Positions 19,012 through 29,245 of a stretch of DNA of 60,000 bases are shown one piece after another. A model generated the notes under the pieces. That model saw nothing but the letters and a program-made list of their open reading frames with translations. It did no database searches and was not told the DNA's origin. The translations under genes were made by a program, and so were the position numbers. Origin of the DNA: Symsagittifera roscoffensis (Eukaryota; Xenacoelomorpha; Acoela; Convolutidae); the NCBI RefSeq assembly GCF_963678635.1, contig NC_087063.1, positions 42,982,759-43,042,758 on the forward strand, read 5' to 3'. Numbering within the stretch: the first letter of the stretch is position 1; each line of letters starts with the position of its first letter.

Positions 19012-22000
19012 ATGGTGAAGGAAAGTGAGAAACTCAAGTTTGGAACGAGAGCTATCCATGCTGGACAGGATCCCTGGAAGTGGCGCAGTGGTGCGGTCGT
19101 TCCGCCGATCAGTCTTGCATCGACGTTTGCTCAGACTGGTCCGGCGGAGTTGTCCGAGTGTGGCTTTGACTACAGTCGGTCGGGAAACCCGACTCGCGAA
19201 TGTTTCGAGGAGTGCGTAGCGGCGGTAGAAGGGGCGAAGCATGCAGTGGCGTTTGCCTCTGGACTCGCGGCTACAGCGACATTGCTGCATGTATTAGAGA
19301 AGGGCGAAGAGGTTGTCTACGACATTTGAACTTTAATCTTTGCCGAACCTAATTTTACCACATTTTTGACATGATTATGCCGCCAAATTAGTAAACTGAA
19401 AGACTCAAAACTCAAAAATCAAAAGAAATCATTTAAAAGCAACAACTAAACTACGATTTGAAATTGGAATCTGAATCACCCAAAAGTATTGCCATTGTCA
19501 TTGGCGCCCAATAGTTTTTAAAACAAAGAAACCGAAACCAAGGTTTTTTTTTGTTGGAAAAATCAACGAACCCATCCTTATACTAACCAGTCATATAGTT
19601 TATTATTTTTTTTTTGGATTGTAAGTTCCAAAGAAAAAAAAAAACTCAAAATCATTTTTTTTTGTTACAATACAATTGCGAGGGTTCCATGTAATCAAAG
19701 GAATTACATATTGGCCATTTACATTTTTGTCTGACACGTCAAAAAGTGAATTAAGTTTAGGAGACAAAGTCAATTAAAAATGAATTCAACCTATGATGCT
19801 GTTTTTAAAGTCATAGAAACAGACGTAGAAATTTTAGCAAAAGCAATTAACCAAGCCATAAGCGATTCCGACGAAGTACAGATCATAAACGATTTCTTAA
19901 CGGAATTGAAGAGCTTGCTTGACGATGCCAATAACGAAGCAGTCAAGATAATACGCACCGGAACGGACCAGCAAGACTCAATCATTGAACGATTGAAAAC
20001 TTTGAAAGTTTTGTACCGAACGATCCAACTACGATCAAAACGATACGAGCGTACCCTCAACAACACTGCCACGTCTTCTTTAAACTCATCACGAGTAGCC
20101 AGCAACGTCTCGACGCCTTCAATAATACGACAAGCCTTGGAAAATCTTCCCCTTCGACGCCAAACGGAAAGTTTAACCCGTAGTACCACTACACAAAACG
20201 TCACCATGGACCAGTACACCCCGGACGATTCGCCACAATTTTCAGGATTGCCAGCAATCTTAAACGCTACTTCAAACCACAGATCAAATTCCACCCAGGA
20301 CAATTCAGGACTCCTACTTCGCCCCGGATCTAACAGCGACGCCAATACCTTGGATCATCGCATTCATCAACAACAAACAGAAACTGTTGGAACTCAAACT
20401 GCCCATGGAACTCACCTCCATCCTCAGTCAAACCTCTCATTGCAGCAGCCGAACGCCGACTTGTCACAAAGTTCAAACCTTCAGCCGAACCACCCAGAAG
20501 CTCAACTTCAAGGAACGACAAAAGAATTGAACAATGGAACTCAACTCCAAATCGACAACCAGCAATTGACAGCAACAGTGGGACGAAGACCGAACTCAGA
20601 AGCTCAACTTCATGAAACGTCACCACACTCCAACCCTGGAACTCAAATCCAAGTTTTCAATCAGCAGATGAACGCACCAGCAACCCAACAAAGAAATGTT
20701 TCAGCGCCAATATTTCTTCCGACAGCAACTTCAAAAGCAGCTCAGAGTCAAATGATTGGACAGCAAATCACACACCCATTTCTTGCTCCCCAGACAGCTA
20801 GCCCCCCACATGGACTATACCAGCCTTCAAGCCAACAACAGAACCAGCCTTCAAGCCTACAACAGAATCAGCCTCCAAGTCAGCAACAGAGGACACATAA
20901 TCCGAATAGCGCCTTTAGACCCATCTTGACGATTGGAAATCAGAATTCAACCAATCATCCCCCCACCAACGTGTTCTGTGGACACCAGACGACAGCTAAG
21001 GGTATCACAAACATCAACGGAGTACCGATACCAGCACAACCAGCACTACTGCCAACAAACCAAGGAGATCAACGAACAGCAACAAATTGGACCTCCAGCC
21101 AGCCGACCCTGACTCACCAATGTACACAACCTGCCATGCGATCGTACCAGGAAGGATTTCTGGGAACCACGACAGCATACAACCCTACGAACATGCTGAC
21201 ATCATCAACCACAGCCTTCACTCATGCAGGCTGCAGGGGACCAACAGGAACAACTCACCAAAATATCAACCGACCTCCCCCTCATCAACATGCAGTCCAT
21301 CAACATGCAGCACATCAACATGCAGCACATCAGAACCAGCCGACTTATTTCCCGATTCCTACCAACCTTGGAACAGCACCGACAGACCACAACCATCATC
21401 AAACGATCTCGAAGACATTCAGGAAATCAGTGCCCATTGTCAAACCATTCATATTCGACGGAGAACCTGAACAATGGTTAGATTGGATAGGACTGTTCAA
21501 CGCAACCATCAACAGCACCGACATGACAAACTCGGAAAAGATGACACATCTGCAGAAACTTGTATCCGGAGATGCCAAATCTCTCATCCGAGGATATGGA
21601 TGCAATGGAGCAATGTATGACGCAGCCCTTCAGCGACTGGAAAACGACTTTGGTAACCCGACGAAGATAGTTACATCCTTCCTTCGACGACTCGACGCCA
21701 TCAGCGGCCCCAATCTACGACATACCAGAAGCTACAAGGACCTCGCCAACTTCCTACAGACAATGGTCGATACATTCACGACACTTGGATTCCAGCACGA
21801 TCTACACTCTACGACAAATGTCCAAACAGTTTTGTCAAAACTGCCTACCCCTTGCCGACTAGAATGGAATAGATACAATCTGCAATGCAACATCAGACAA
21901 CCATCACTCATCGACCTCACCAATTGGTTCAACATCTACGCCGAAGCATGCAGCGATTTGCCGAGCCACAGCAACAACAACAACACCAGAAACAGCAGCA

Positions 22001-25000
22001 GCAACAACAACTACAACAGCAGCAACACTCAAGGATCATCATCCAACGGTCACACCCACCAACAAGGACCATCGGATCACCGCGCCAATCAGAACCACCG
22101 GAACCAGCAACGCAGCCAGCAGCAACATAAATCTGGACAAAAGGATCAACGACGAGATTTTTGCCCGGAGAAACGCAATTGCCAGTACCTTGGAAAATGC
22201 CATCACTTCATCGCAATGAACCCAAAGGACAGATTACAGCATGCCAGGGACCTACAACTATGTTTCAACTGCCTCAGCCCCCACAAGTTCGCCGACTGTC
22301 AATCAACGCAAACCTGCCGGACGGACGGATGCAGTAAGAAACACCACACACTTCTGCACAACAGCAGCACCTACAACTCGACGACACAAAGGGAGACAGC
22401 CAACCGGAACTCCAGACAACATGACGACACCACCAACTGCAGCACCAGCATAAACAGAAGGAAATCGACTCGCCACATTCCGACCCTGCCAATAACGATC
22501 TCTCATGGCAAACATACAGTTCATGCCTATGCAATGCTTGATTGTGGAAGCAAACTGACATTGCTTAAATCATCAATCGCCCTCCAACTCAAACCAGATC
22601 TGCAGTTAGACGACACCATCCAGCTAAACCAAGCACTGACATCATCAGACACAGCTTCTACAAAGATGACGATTGCGATTGGACCCTACAACCAGCAAAA
22701 GCAGCCATTTCAACTAAATGACATCGACGTCATAATGGATTGGAACCTTTCCCAATTCAACCCTGAACTCGTCAACTCCATCTGCCAAAGAAACGAGCCT
22801 CTTCAACACATTCGGATAGCCACACTGCCCTCGAAAGAAATCGGAATCATCATTGGATGCGATTTCGCCGAACTCGTGACACCTTCAGAAGTAATCCATT
22901 CAAAACAAAATGTGCCTATTGGATGGAAAACGCCACTTGGATGGTCTCTCTGTGGACGAGACAATGCAGCGACACCCAACGACATCAACACAATCAACTT
23001 CACGACAGACGATAAACTCTTTCGCCACGTAGCTGAATGGATGAAATTGGACGCCGAAGGGATTTCAACTGACCAACGCAGCCTCTCAACAGACGACAAG
23101 GAAGCTCTCCGCATCTTGGAATCTTCAACAACTCGCTTGCCCAATGGACACTACGAAATTGGAATGCTTTGGAAACGTGGACAACAACTGCCAAACAATA
23201 GATGGCTTGCCAAGAAGCAGCTCGACAGCCTTCTCCGACGACTGAAGAGAAACACCGAGATGGCACAGAAATATCAGGAGACCATCGACACCGACTTGCA
23301 GAAAGGTTTCATAGTCAAAGTTGATGATTCCCATGAAGACTCAACAGGAAAATGGTACCTTCCTCATCATCCAGTGACAAACATCAATAAACCTGGCAAG
23401 GTACGCCGAGTCCTTAATGCATCGAGCATCTACAAAGGAGTATCACTCAACAGCAACCTACTAACTGGACCAGACCTCCTCACAAACCTTACTGGAATCG
23501 TTATGCGATTTCGCGAGGACCAAATCGCTATTTCTGCCGACATTGAAGCAATGTTCATGCAGGTCTTCGTGAGCCCAGAGGACCAGCCGTATTTGCGATT
23601 TCTGTGGAAGGACAACACGGGCCAACCCGCAACCTTCCAATACACCCGCCACATCTTCGGAGCTACCGACTCACCATGTGTTGCCTGCTACGCCACTCGA
23701 CAATGTGCGAAGGACAATGCCGACAAATATCCAGCCTTGGAGCAAATCACAAAACGCAACATATACATGGACGACCTATACAAAGCCGTTTCAACACCGA
23801 CGGAAGCGACACAGTTAATGAACGACCTTCAAAAGATGTTCAGCCTTGGAGGTTTCAACCTCACAAAATGGACCTCAAACTCTCAACAATTCCTCACAAC
23901 AGTTAACGAGAACCACTTGGAAAACAACGACAGCCTCACCAAGAAGGAACGACCCCTCGAAAGAGTTCTTGGAGTGAAATGGAAACCAGACACGGACGTC
24001 TTTCTTGTGGAAGCAAAGAAGTTTCACGCCATTGACAAGAAGGACTTAACGCAGCGCAAACTATTGAAGTTTGCTTCTTCAATCTTTGACCCGCTTGGAA
24101 TTACGATGCCACTGACAATTCGACTACGACAATCACTTCAACTTGCCTGGAGTAATGGACCTCAATGGGACAAACCTCTAAACATGGAGCATTTAACAGA
24201 CCTCAACGATTGGATAGACAAGCGAAGCCAATTCAACGACATCTGCCTGCCCCGGACTTATTTCAAACCAGAAACGAAGATACTGGAAACCCAACTCCAT
24301 GTATTCAGCGACGCCTCCGAGCTTGCCTTAGCATCAGTTGCTTACCTCAGAATCAGATACGACGACGACACAACGGAAATGGGAAAAGCCCGAGTAGCAC
24401 CCATCAGCAGAATGACAATTCCAAATCTCGAGCTTCAAGCCGCCACTAACGGAGCTAAACTGTCTCGTTTCATCAAAGAACAACATGACATACGAATCGA
24501 CAGTACGACACTATGGACAGATAGTACAACAGTTCTTCATTGGATAAACTCGCCGAATCAACGACACCGGATCTTCATTGCCAACCGCCTGAATTTCATC
24601 ATGGACTCAACATCTCCTCTGGACTGGAGAAACGTGCCCAGCAAAGACAACCCTGCAGACGACGGAACACGTGGTTACAAAGCATGTGACATGACTACCG
24701 ATTCACGATGGATCAAAGGACCAGACTTCTTGTTAAGACCATCATCCGATTGGCCTAATCACCCGCCAACACAACCTACAGCCGATATTCATCTGACAGA
24801 CAACGACCCACAACCGCCAACATCAGTAATCGACTTCAACCGATTTAGCACTTGGACAAGAGCACTCAGAGTTACTTCATATGTTCTTCTCTTCGCAGAA
24901 AACATCAAAAGGAAGACACGCCAGAGCCTCTCACTTCAACACCTCACCTTAGGATTCGCATGGATCATTAAACACTCACAGAATCAATCATTCCCCAAGG

Positions 25001-28000
25001 AAATAGCATGCCTGACAAAGAAATCTGACATTCCACCCCGCAGCCCTCTACAACCTCTTTGCCCCTTCATCGACGATCACGGATACTTACGTGCCAAAGG
25101 ACGACTACAGAAAGCCCCGCTTCTACTTTGCAGCCGACATCCAGTCATTCTGAACGCAGAAAACTACCCAATACAACTCTTCATGAAGCAAACACACGAA
25201 ATAAATTCCCATTGTGGAATGGAACACACCCGAAGCATTCTTCAACAGGACTTTTGGATCATAAGATCACGCAAGCATCTGAAGAAAACTATTCGACAAT
25301 GCATACCTTGCCGACGCCTTCGACAGGAACCAGTGAAGCCTCTGATGGCAGATCTACCCCTACAACGACTCCCTTTATCGGAAAACAGTTACCCCTTCTA
25401 CTCAACAGGAATTGACTTCTTTGGACCCTTTGCCACGCGGAACAACGACGAGTACAGTAAGCGATACGTTCTCTTCTTCACCTGCCTCGTCACGCGAGCA
25501 GTTCATTCAGAAATATGCCAGCAAATTGACACAAACTCAACTCTACAAGCCATACGCCGTTTCATCGCTAGACGCGGTAAACCCAGGATCATCTTCTCTG
25601 ACAACGGAAAAGCCTTCGTTGCAGCTGACAAGGAATTACAGGAAAGCCTTTCTGAGATTCAACACAGCAACGACTTCAACAATCAATGCCAATTACTTGG
25701 AATAACCTGGAAGTTCAACCCACCTGCAGCTCCTCACTTTGGTGGATCATGGGAACGCCTCATAAAAACATTTAAGATTGCCTTCTACAAAGTCATTGGA
25801 ACACGGGCACTGGACGACGAAACTCTGTCAACCTTCACGTGCGAGGTTGAAGCTATGATGAATTCTCGCCCGCTAACCCACGTCTCATCAGACCCAACCG
25901 ACGACGAGCCCCTTACACCCAATCACCTTCTACTAGGACGACCAACAAACAATTTGCCTCCCGGATTGTTTCTCCCTCGCCACACAACGGACAAGAAAAC
26001 TTGGAAACAAGCTCAAGCCTTGAGTCAACAGTTCTGGAACAGATACCTCAAAGACTACTTGCCAACCTTGACGACCCGAACGAAATGGACAAAGCATGTG
26101 GAAAATCTTCAGCAAGGAGACCTTGTATGGATACTGGAAGACCTAACGCCTCGAGGTCTTTGGCCCCTGGGACGGGTACTTCGTACTTTCCCAGGTGCAG
26201 ACGGAATCGTTCGCTCCTGCGAAATTAAAACTAGCAGGGGGATTCTACACCGACCAGCAGTCAAACTCTCGCGAGTATTGGACCACAGTAACAACTAGAT
26301 GACCAACATGATCAACGACAGCTAACAACTAGATGACCATTACAATCAACGACGACGTACCATCAGCTTCAACGAACAATTTTCTAATTTGCAACCTGCA
26401 AATGGGCCCGGCTATGTCTACGACATTTGAACTTTAATCTTTGCCGAACCTAATTTTACCACATTTTTGACATGATTATGCCGCCAAATTAGTAAACTGA
26501 AAGACTCAAAACTCAAAAATCAAAAGAAATCATTTAAAAGCAACAACTAAACTACGATTTGAAATTGGAATCTGAATCACCCAAAAGTATTGCCATTGTC
26601 AGAGGTAAACACTGATAACCGTTTTTGTAAAAAAAAACTACAATTATTGAAAAATTCCAAAAAAATATTTACTAGTGTAAGACGAAAAATGGATGGGCCA
26701 GAGTCACTTCCAATCAAATTTTATAATTATTCAACTTTATATAAGATTTTTTTTGTGTTTTTTTTAAACATTTTAAAAGTTTTTTAACATTTTACTGTTG
26801 CATTCATGAGTAATCCAACAAAATTTGTTCAAAAAATCCACTTGTTTATGAGGCAACTAGGATGCTATAGCTATTTTACGAATAAAAAGAACAGGTCACT
26901 TTTTTTTCTCGGCCGAAGTGGTCACCCTGTCATGATACATGACTACAGTTTTTGAGTGATGTGATGTGTGGTGACTACTGTTGTTAGTTTTTTTCTTGAG
27001 CAGGTTGTGTGCATGGACGATGTTTACGGGGGGACAAACCGACTTATGAACCGTGTATTTGTGCCGAACGGAGTCACCGTCAACAAAGTGGACTGCACAC
27101 AACTGGATCTACTAGAAGCAGCTCTCAATGAAAAAACGAGAATAGTCTGGATCGAAACTCCTACCAACCCGACTATGAAATGCGTGGACATCGAAGCATG
27201 CGCGAAGATCATCAAGGCCAAGCTGAAACGACCCGACGCGATTTTTGTAGTGGATAATACATTCATGTCACCCTACAATCAGAAGCCTCTCCAGTTTGGA
27301 GCTGATATTTCAATGCATTCAGTGTCCAAATACATAAACGGTCATTCAGATGTAATCATGGGTCTGCTAATGACTAACAATGATGAACTGGCGGCGAAGT
27401 TGAAGTTTCTGCAGAATGCAATCGGAGCAGTGCCCTCACCCTTCGATTGTTTTCTAGCTAATAGAGGGCTGAAGACACTTCATCTGAGAATGGAAAGACA
27501 CAATAGCAACGCATTGAAGGTTTAAGCGCACATGCAGTCTGTTTTTATTATTTTTTAAATCTGTTCTTATCTCTTAAACCAGTAAAAATTCAGGCTTAGT
27601 GAGAATCAAGTTTCAGAATGGACAAAAAAAAATCTTGCATCTTAAGTATTTTTGTACCTTTCATTGAACATAAATTTGTTTACTGTTGAATATTGCTCTA
27701 GGATTACTCTCGCTATAAATTGATTTATGCAGTGTTTTTGAGTTGTTGAACTATTAAAAGTGTTAGGGCATTTTAATTTTAGGTTGCGCAGTTTCTGGAG
27801 AAGGAGTCTATGGTTGAGAAGGTAATGCATCCTGGACTGAAGAGCTACCCTGGATATGACATCGTCCAGAAACAGTGCACTGGCAACTCAGGCATGGTCA
27901 CATTTTGGATCAAGGTCAGATTGCCAGTTTGATAAGTCCTTGAATGTTTGTAATTTTTTGATGCATGCTATAAAGGCAAAAATGTATTTGAACACCAATT

Positions 28001-28298
28001 TTTGCCTCAAATATAAAGCACATAGTTTTTTTCAAATAAAAGAAATGTTCATTTTCAGGGAAATGTTGAGACATCGAAACAGTTCATCGCAAGTCTTAAA
28101 GTGTTCACGCTGGCCGAGAGTCTCGGAGGCTACGAGAGTCTTGTGGAATTGCCTTGTGTGATGACTCATGCCTCGGTCCCACCCGAACAGCGAGCGGTGC
28201 TCGGAATTTCCGATCAGCTTATACGCCTCTCGGTGGGCCTAGAAGATATTGATGATTTGATCGACGATTTGACTAATGCTTTCAGTGCAGTTGCTTAG
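19012..28298 (+). CDS. CTH: Cystathionine gamma-lyase, four exons
   Basis: This PLP enzyme cleaves cystathionine to cysteine, 2-oxobutyrate and ammonia in transsulfuration, and can release H2S. The exons are 19012-19311, 27004-27519, 27783-27914 and 28059-28298. All junctions are phase 0 and give 395 aa, close to the human length (405). Family landmarks are YSRSGNPTR (54-62), FASGLAAT (81-88), DDVYGGTNR (105-113), IETPTNPT, VVDNTFMSPY, the PLP lysine in SVSKYINGHSD (Lys209), FTLAESLGG and GISDQLIRLSVGLED. Intron 1 now spans about 7.7 kb because a BEL/Pao element sits exactly at its donor. The donor left next to exon 1 is GAG|GTTGTC instead of the original GAG|GTAAAC. Reading through exon 1 gives a stop five codons into the LTR. 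The gene is intact in coding sequence, but this allele's splicing may be impaired. Confidence 0.95.
19309..19313 (+). repeat. 5' target-site duplication of the BEL/Pao element
   Basis: GAGGT flanks the 5' LTR and is repeated at 26602-26606. The first three bases are the last codon of CTH exon 1 and the last two are the intron donor GT. Confidence 0.9.
19314..19500 (+). repeat. 5' LTR
   Basis: It begins TGTCTACGACATTTGAAC and ends AGTATTGCCATTGTCA. It matches 26415-26601 over the full 187 bp as far as I can read. The in-frame TGA at 19327-19329 ends translation that runs through from CTH exon 1. Confidence 0.93.
19502..19514 (+). promoter_or_regulatory. Primer binding site of the BEL/Pao element
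   Basis: TGGCGCCCAATAG begins one base after the LTR. TGG is the complement of a tRNA 3' CCA end, and the next bases would pair with the acceptor stem of the priming tRNA, which I did not identify. Confidence 0.7.
19780..26298 (+). CDS. BEL/Pao Gag-Pol polyprotein, 2172 aa, intact
   Basis: Order of parts: an N-terminal helical region (1-110); a long Gln/Asn/His/Ser/Thr-rich stretch (about 120-540) with short HQHAAH-type repeats near 21290-21330; a DUF1759-like gag core (about 550-700); and a CCHC-type knuckle region (about 826-862). Then come an A17-type aspartic protease with DCGS (about 917); reverse transcriptase with YMDD at 1329-1332; RNase H (FSDAS near 1510, WTDST near 1578); and integrase with an HHCC zinc region (about 1805-1850) and catalytic D1879, D1941 and E1992 (spacing D-x61-D-x50-E). 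A DUF5641-like C-terminus (about 2110-2165) follows. BEL/Pao elements copy themselves through RNA and integrate with short target duplications. No internal stop or frameshift is seen, so the element may still be active. Confidence 0.95.
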   Translation: MNSTYDAVFKVIETDVEILAKAINQAISDSDEVQIINDFLTELKSLLDDANNEAVKIIRTGTDQQDSIIERLKTLKVLYRTIQLRSKRYERTLNNTATSSLNSSRVASNVSTPSIIRQALENLPLRRQTESLTRSTTTQNVTMDQYTPDDSPQFSGLPAILNATSNHRSNSTQDNSGLLLRPGSNSDANTLDHRIHQQQTETVGTQTAHGTHLHPQSNLSLQQPNADLSQSSNLQPNHPEAQLQGTTKELNNGTQLQIDNQQLTATVGRRPNSEAQLHETSPHSNPGTQIQVFNQQMNAPATQQRNVSAPIFLPTATSKAAQSQMIGQQITHPFLAPQTASPPHGLYQPSSQQQNQPSSLQQNQPPSQQQRTHNPNSAFRPILTIGNQNSTNHPPTNVFCGHQTTAKGITNINGVPIPAQPALLPTNQGDQRTATNWTSSQPTLTHQCTQPAMRSYQEGFLGTTTAYNPTNMLTSSTTAFTHAGCRGPTGTTHQNINRPPPHQHAVHQHAAHQHAAHQNQPTYFPIPTNLGTAPTDHNHHQTISKTFRKSVPIVKPFIFDGEPEQWLDWIGLFNATINSTDMTNSEKMTHLQKLVSGDAKSLIRGYGCNGAMYDAALQRLENDFGNPTKIVTSFLRRLDAISGPNLRHTRSYKDLANFLQTMVDTFTTLGFQHDLHSTTNVQTVLSKLPTPCRLEWNRYNLQCNIRQPSLIDLTNWFNIYAEACSDLPSHSNNNNTRNSSSNNNYNSSNTQGSSSNGHTHQQGPSDHRANQNHRNQQRSQQQHKSGQKDQRRDFCPEKRNCQYLGKCHHFIAMNPKDRLQHARDLQLCFNCLSPHKFADCQSTQTCRTDGCSKKHHTLLHNSSTYNSTTQRETANRNSRQHDDTTNCSTSINRRKSTRHIPTLPITISHGKHTVHAYAMLDCGSKLTLLKSSIALQLKPDLQLDDTIQLNQALTSSDTASTKMTIAIGPYNQQKQPFQLNDIDVIMDWNLSQFNPELVNSICQRNEPLQHIRIATLPSKEIGIIIGCDFAELVTPSEVIHSKQNVPIGWKTPLGWSLCGRDNAATPNDINTINFTTDDKLFRHVAEWMKLDAEGISTDQRSLSTDDKEALRILESSTTRLPNGHYEIGMLWKRGQQLPNNRWLAKKQLDSLLRRLKRNTEMAQKYQETIDTDLQKGFIVKVDDSHEDSTGKWYLPHHPVTNINKPGKVRRVLNASSIYKGVSLNSNLLTGPDLLTNLTGIVMRFREDQIAISADIEAMFMQVFVSPEDQPYLRFLWKDNTGQPATFQYTRHIFGATDSPCVACYATRQCAKDNADKYPALEQITKRNIYMDDLYKAVSTPTEATQLMNDLQKMFSLGGFNLTKWTSNSQQFLTTVNENHLENNDSLTKKERPLERVLGVKWKPDTDVFLVEAKKFHAIDKKDLTQRKLLKFASSIFDPLGITMPLTIRLRQSLQLAWSNGPQWDKPLNMEHLTDLNDWIDKRSQFNDICLPRTYFKPETKILETQLHVFSDASELALASVAYLRIRYDDDTTEMGKARVAPISRMTIPNLELQAATNGAKLSRFIKEQHDIRIDSTTLWTDSTTVLHWINSPNQRHRIFIANRLNFIMDSTSPLDWRNVPSKDNPADDGTRGYKACDMTTDSRWIKGPDFLLRPSSDWPNHPPTQPTADIHLTDNDPQPPTSVIDFNRFSTWTRALRVTSYVLLFAENIKRKTRQSLSLQHLTLGFAWIIKHSQNQSFPKEIACLTKKSDIPPRSPLQPLCPFIDDHGYLRAKGRLQKAPLLLCSRHPVILNAENYPIQLFMKQTHEINSHCGMEHTRSILQQDFWIIRSRKHLKKTIRQCIPCRRLRQEPVKPLMADLPLQRLPLSENSYPFYSTGIDFFGPFATRNNDEYSKRYVLFFTCLVTRAVHSEICQQIDTNSTLQAIRRFIARRGKPRIIFSDNGKAFVAADKELQESLSEIQHSNDFNNQCQLLGITWKFNPPAAPHFGGSWERLIKTFKIAFYKVIGTRALDDETLSTFTCEVEAMMNSRPLTHVSSDPTDDEPLTPNHLLLGRPTNNLPPGLFLPRHTTDKKTWKQAQALSQQFWNRYLKDYLPTLTTRTKWTKHVENLQQGDLVWILEDLTPRGLWPLGRVLRTFPGADGIVRSCEIKTSRGILHRPAVKLSRVLDHSNN
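26289..26365 (+). repeat. Short direct repeat after the BEL/Pao frame
   Basis: AACAACTAGATGACCA occurs at the stop codon and again about 37 bp later, each followed by an ATCAACGAC word. It lies in the 3' untranslated part of the element. Confidence 0.6.
26415..26601 (+). repeat. 3' LTR
   Basis: It is a full 187-bp copy of the 5' LTR, beginning TGTCTACGAC and ending TTGTCA, followed directly by the GAGGT duplication and the original intron sequence. Confidence 0.93.
26602..26606 (+). repeat. 3' target-site duplication, ancestral splice donor
   Basis: GAGGT followed by AAAC restores the probable original CTH donor GAG|GTAAAC, now 7.3 kb away from exon 1. Confidence 0.9.
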
Positions 28299-29245
28299 AT
28301 AAAATGCATCGCTGAAAATTGAGTGGGAAATTCATTCCTTGCTAATGTTTAAAAAATTGTATATTTTGCTTCGCCGAAAGTTATAGGATTATTTTGTTTG
28401 TTTGGTACCATTTGTAGCTAAAGTATCAACAAAATATATTTTGTATTGTCTGTTTTCCTAAGTTTTCAGTCTTGAACTCCCTCCCAATAATTGCAACAAT
28501 GGCAATCAAGAAACTCGTCAAAAATTTGATGAACATAAAATGCAGTTCATGAATATTTATTTGTTTTCATTTACTCAATCGTTTATTTATTTATCATGAG
28601 CGAGGAAATGTGGAAATAGATAAAAAGGATAGATTTTAGATCAAGAGAGGACAAACAGCGAAAGGCTCTCGAAGGTTGCCATAACAGATAGTTAAATCAA
28701 ATCGAATCAATTTTCTTTGAACAATTAAATCAGGTCACAAATAAAGGTAATTTAAAAGAAAAACTTAGTTGTAGTGCGAGCAATTGTTTATCCAGTATTC
28801 CACTGGCAGTTTAATCAATCGGAGTTTTTTGGCGATGAAGGTAAAAGAAATGAACTAAGTGTTTTCCGTCCGATTTCGATTAAATTAAATCTGCCTTTTA
28901 TAGGGAAAGATCTTAGTTTTTTGGAAGGGATAGTGTATAGGTTTTGAGAATCCTGACTTTGTGAAGAAATTATGCCAATGACGATGAGTGTGGCAGGTTT
29001 TTGAGAAACTGTACCCCTTTTCCTTAAATTTAGCATATATTGGCGCCTTCAAAAATTTTACTTTCTGGCTGTGAAAAATAGCGAATAGAAATCTTCTGAA
29101 TGTTGAAAGCAAATGAATTTTCATGCTCAGAATTTCGCAGAAAATTAGAAAATATTACTTCATATTACCCTTAAAAAATATTACTTGATAGAAACAAATC
29201 ATGCAATCAATGTAAACTTCAATAGAGGTTATTTTCTAGTCCCTT
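28299..29245. other. Tail-to-tail intergenic region, CTH and DEG/ENaC
   Basis: It holds both 3' UTRs. A plus-strand AATAAA occurs at 28740-28745. A decayed MITE fragment with GCATATATTGGCGCCTTCAA lies near 29030-29060. No coding exon is visible. Confidence 0.5.

Larger units (their letters stand above)
19314..26601 (+). mobile_element. Full-length BEL/Pao LTR retrotransposon
   Basis: This 7288-bp element has two 187-bp LTRs that I read as identical, starting TG and ending CA. It has a 5-bp target duplication (GAGGT), a primer binding site just after the 5' LTR, and one long open frame with gag, protease, RT, RNase H and integrase regions. Intact structure and identical LTRs point to a recent insertion. 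It lies in the same orientation as the host gene CTH. No envelope-like frame follows the integrase. Confidence 0.95.

Noticed and set aside
21087-21470. Overlapping frames inside the BEL/Pao element
   Set aside because: They are alternate-frame readings of the polyprotein's biased Gln/His/Thr codons; only the 2172-codon frame shows domain homology.
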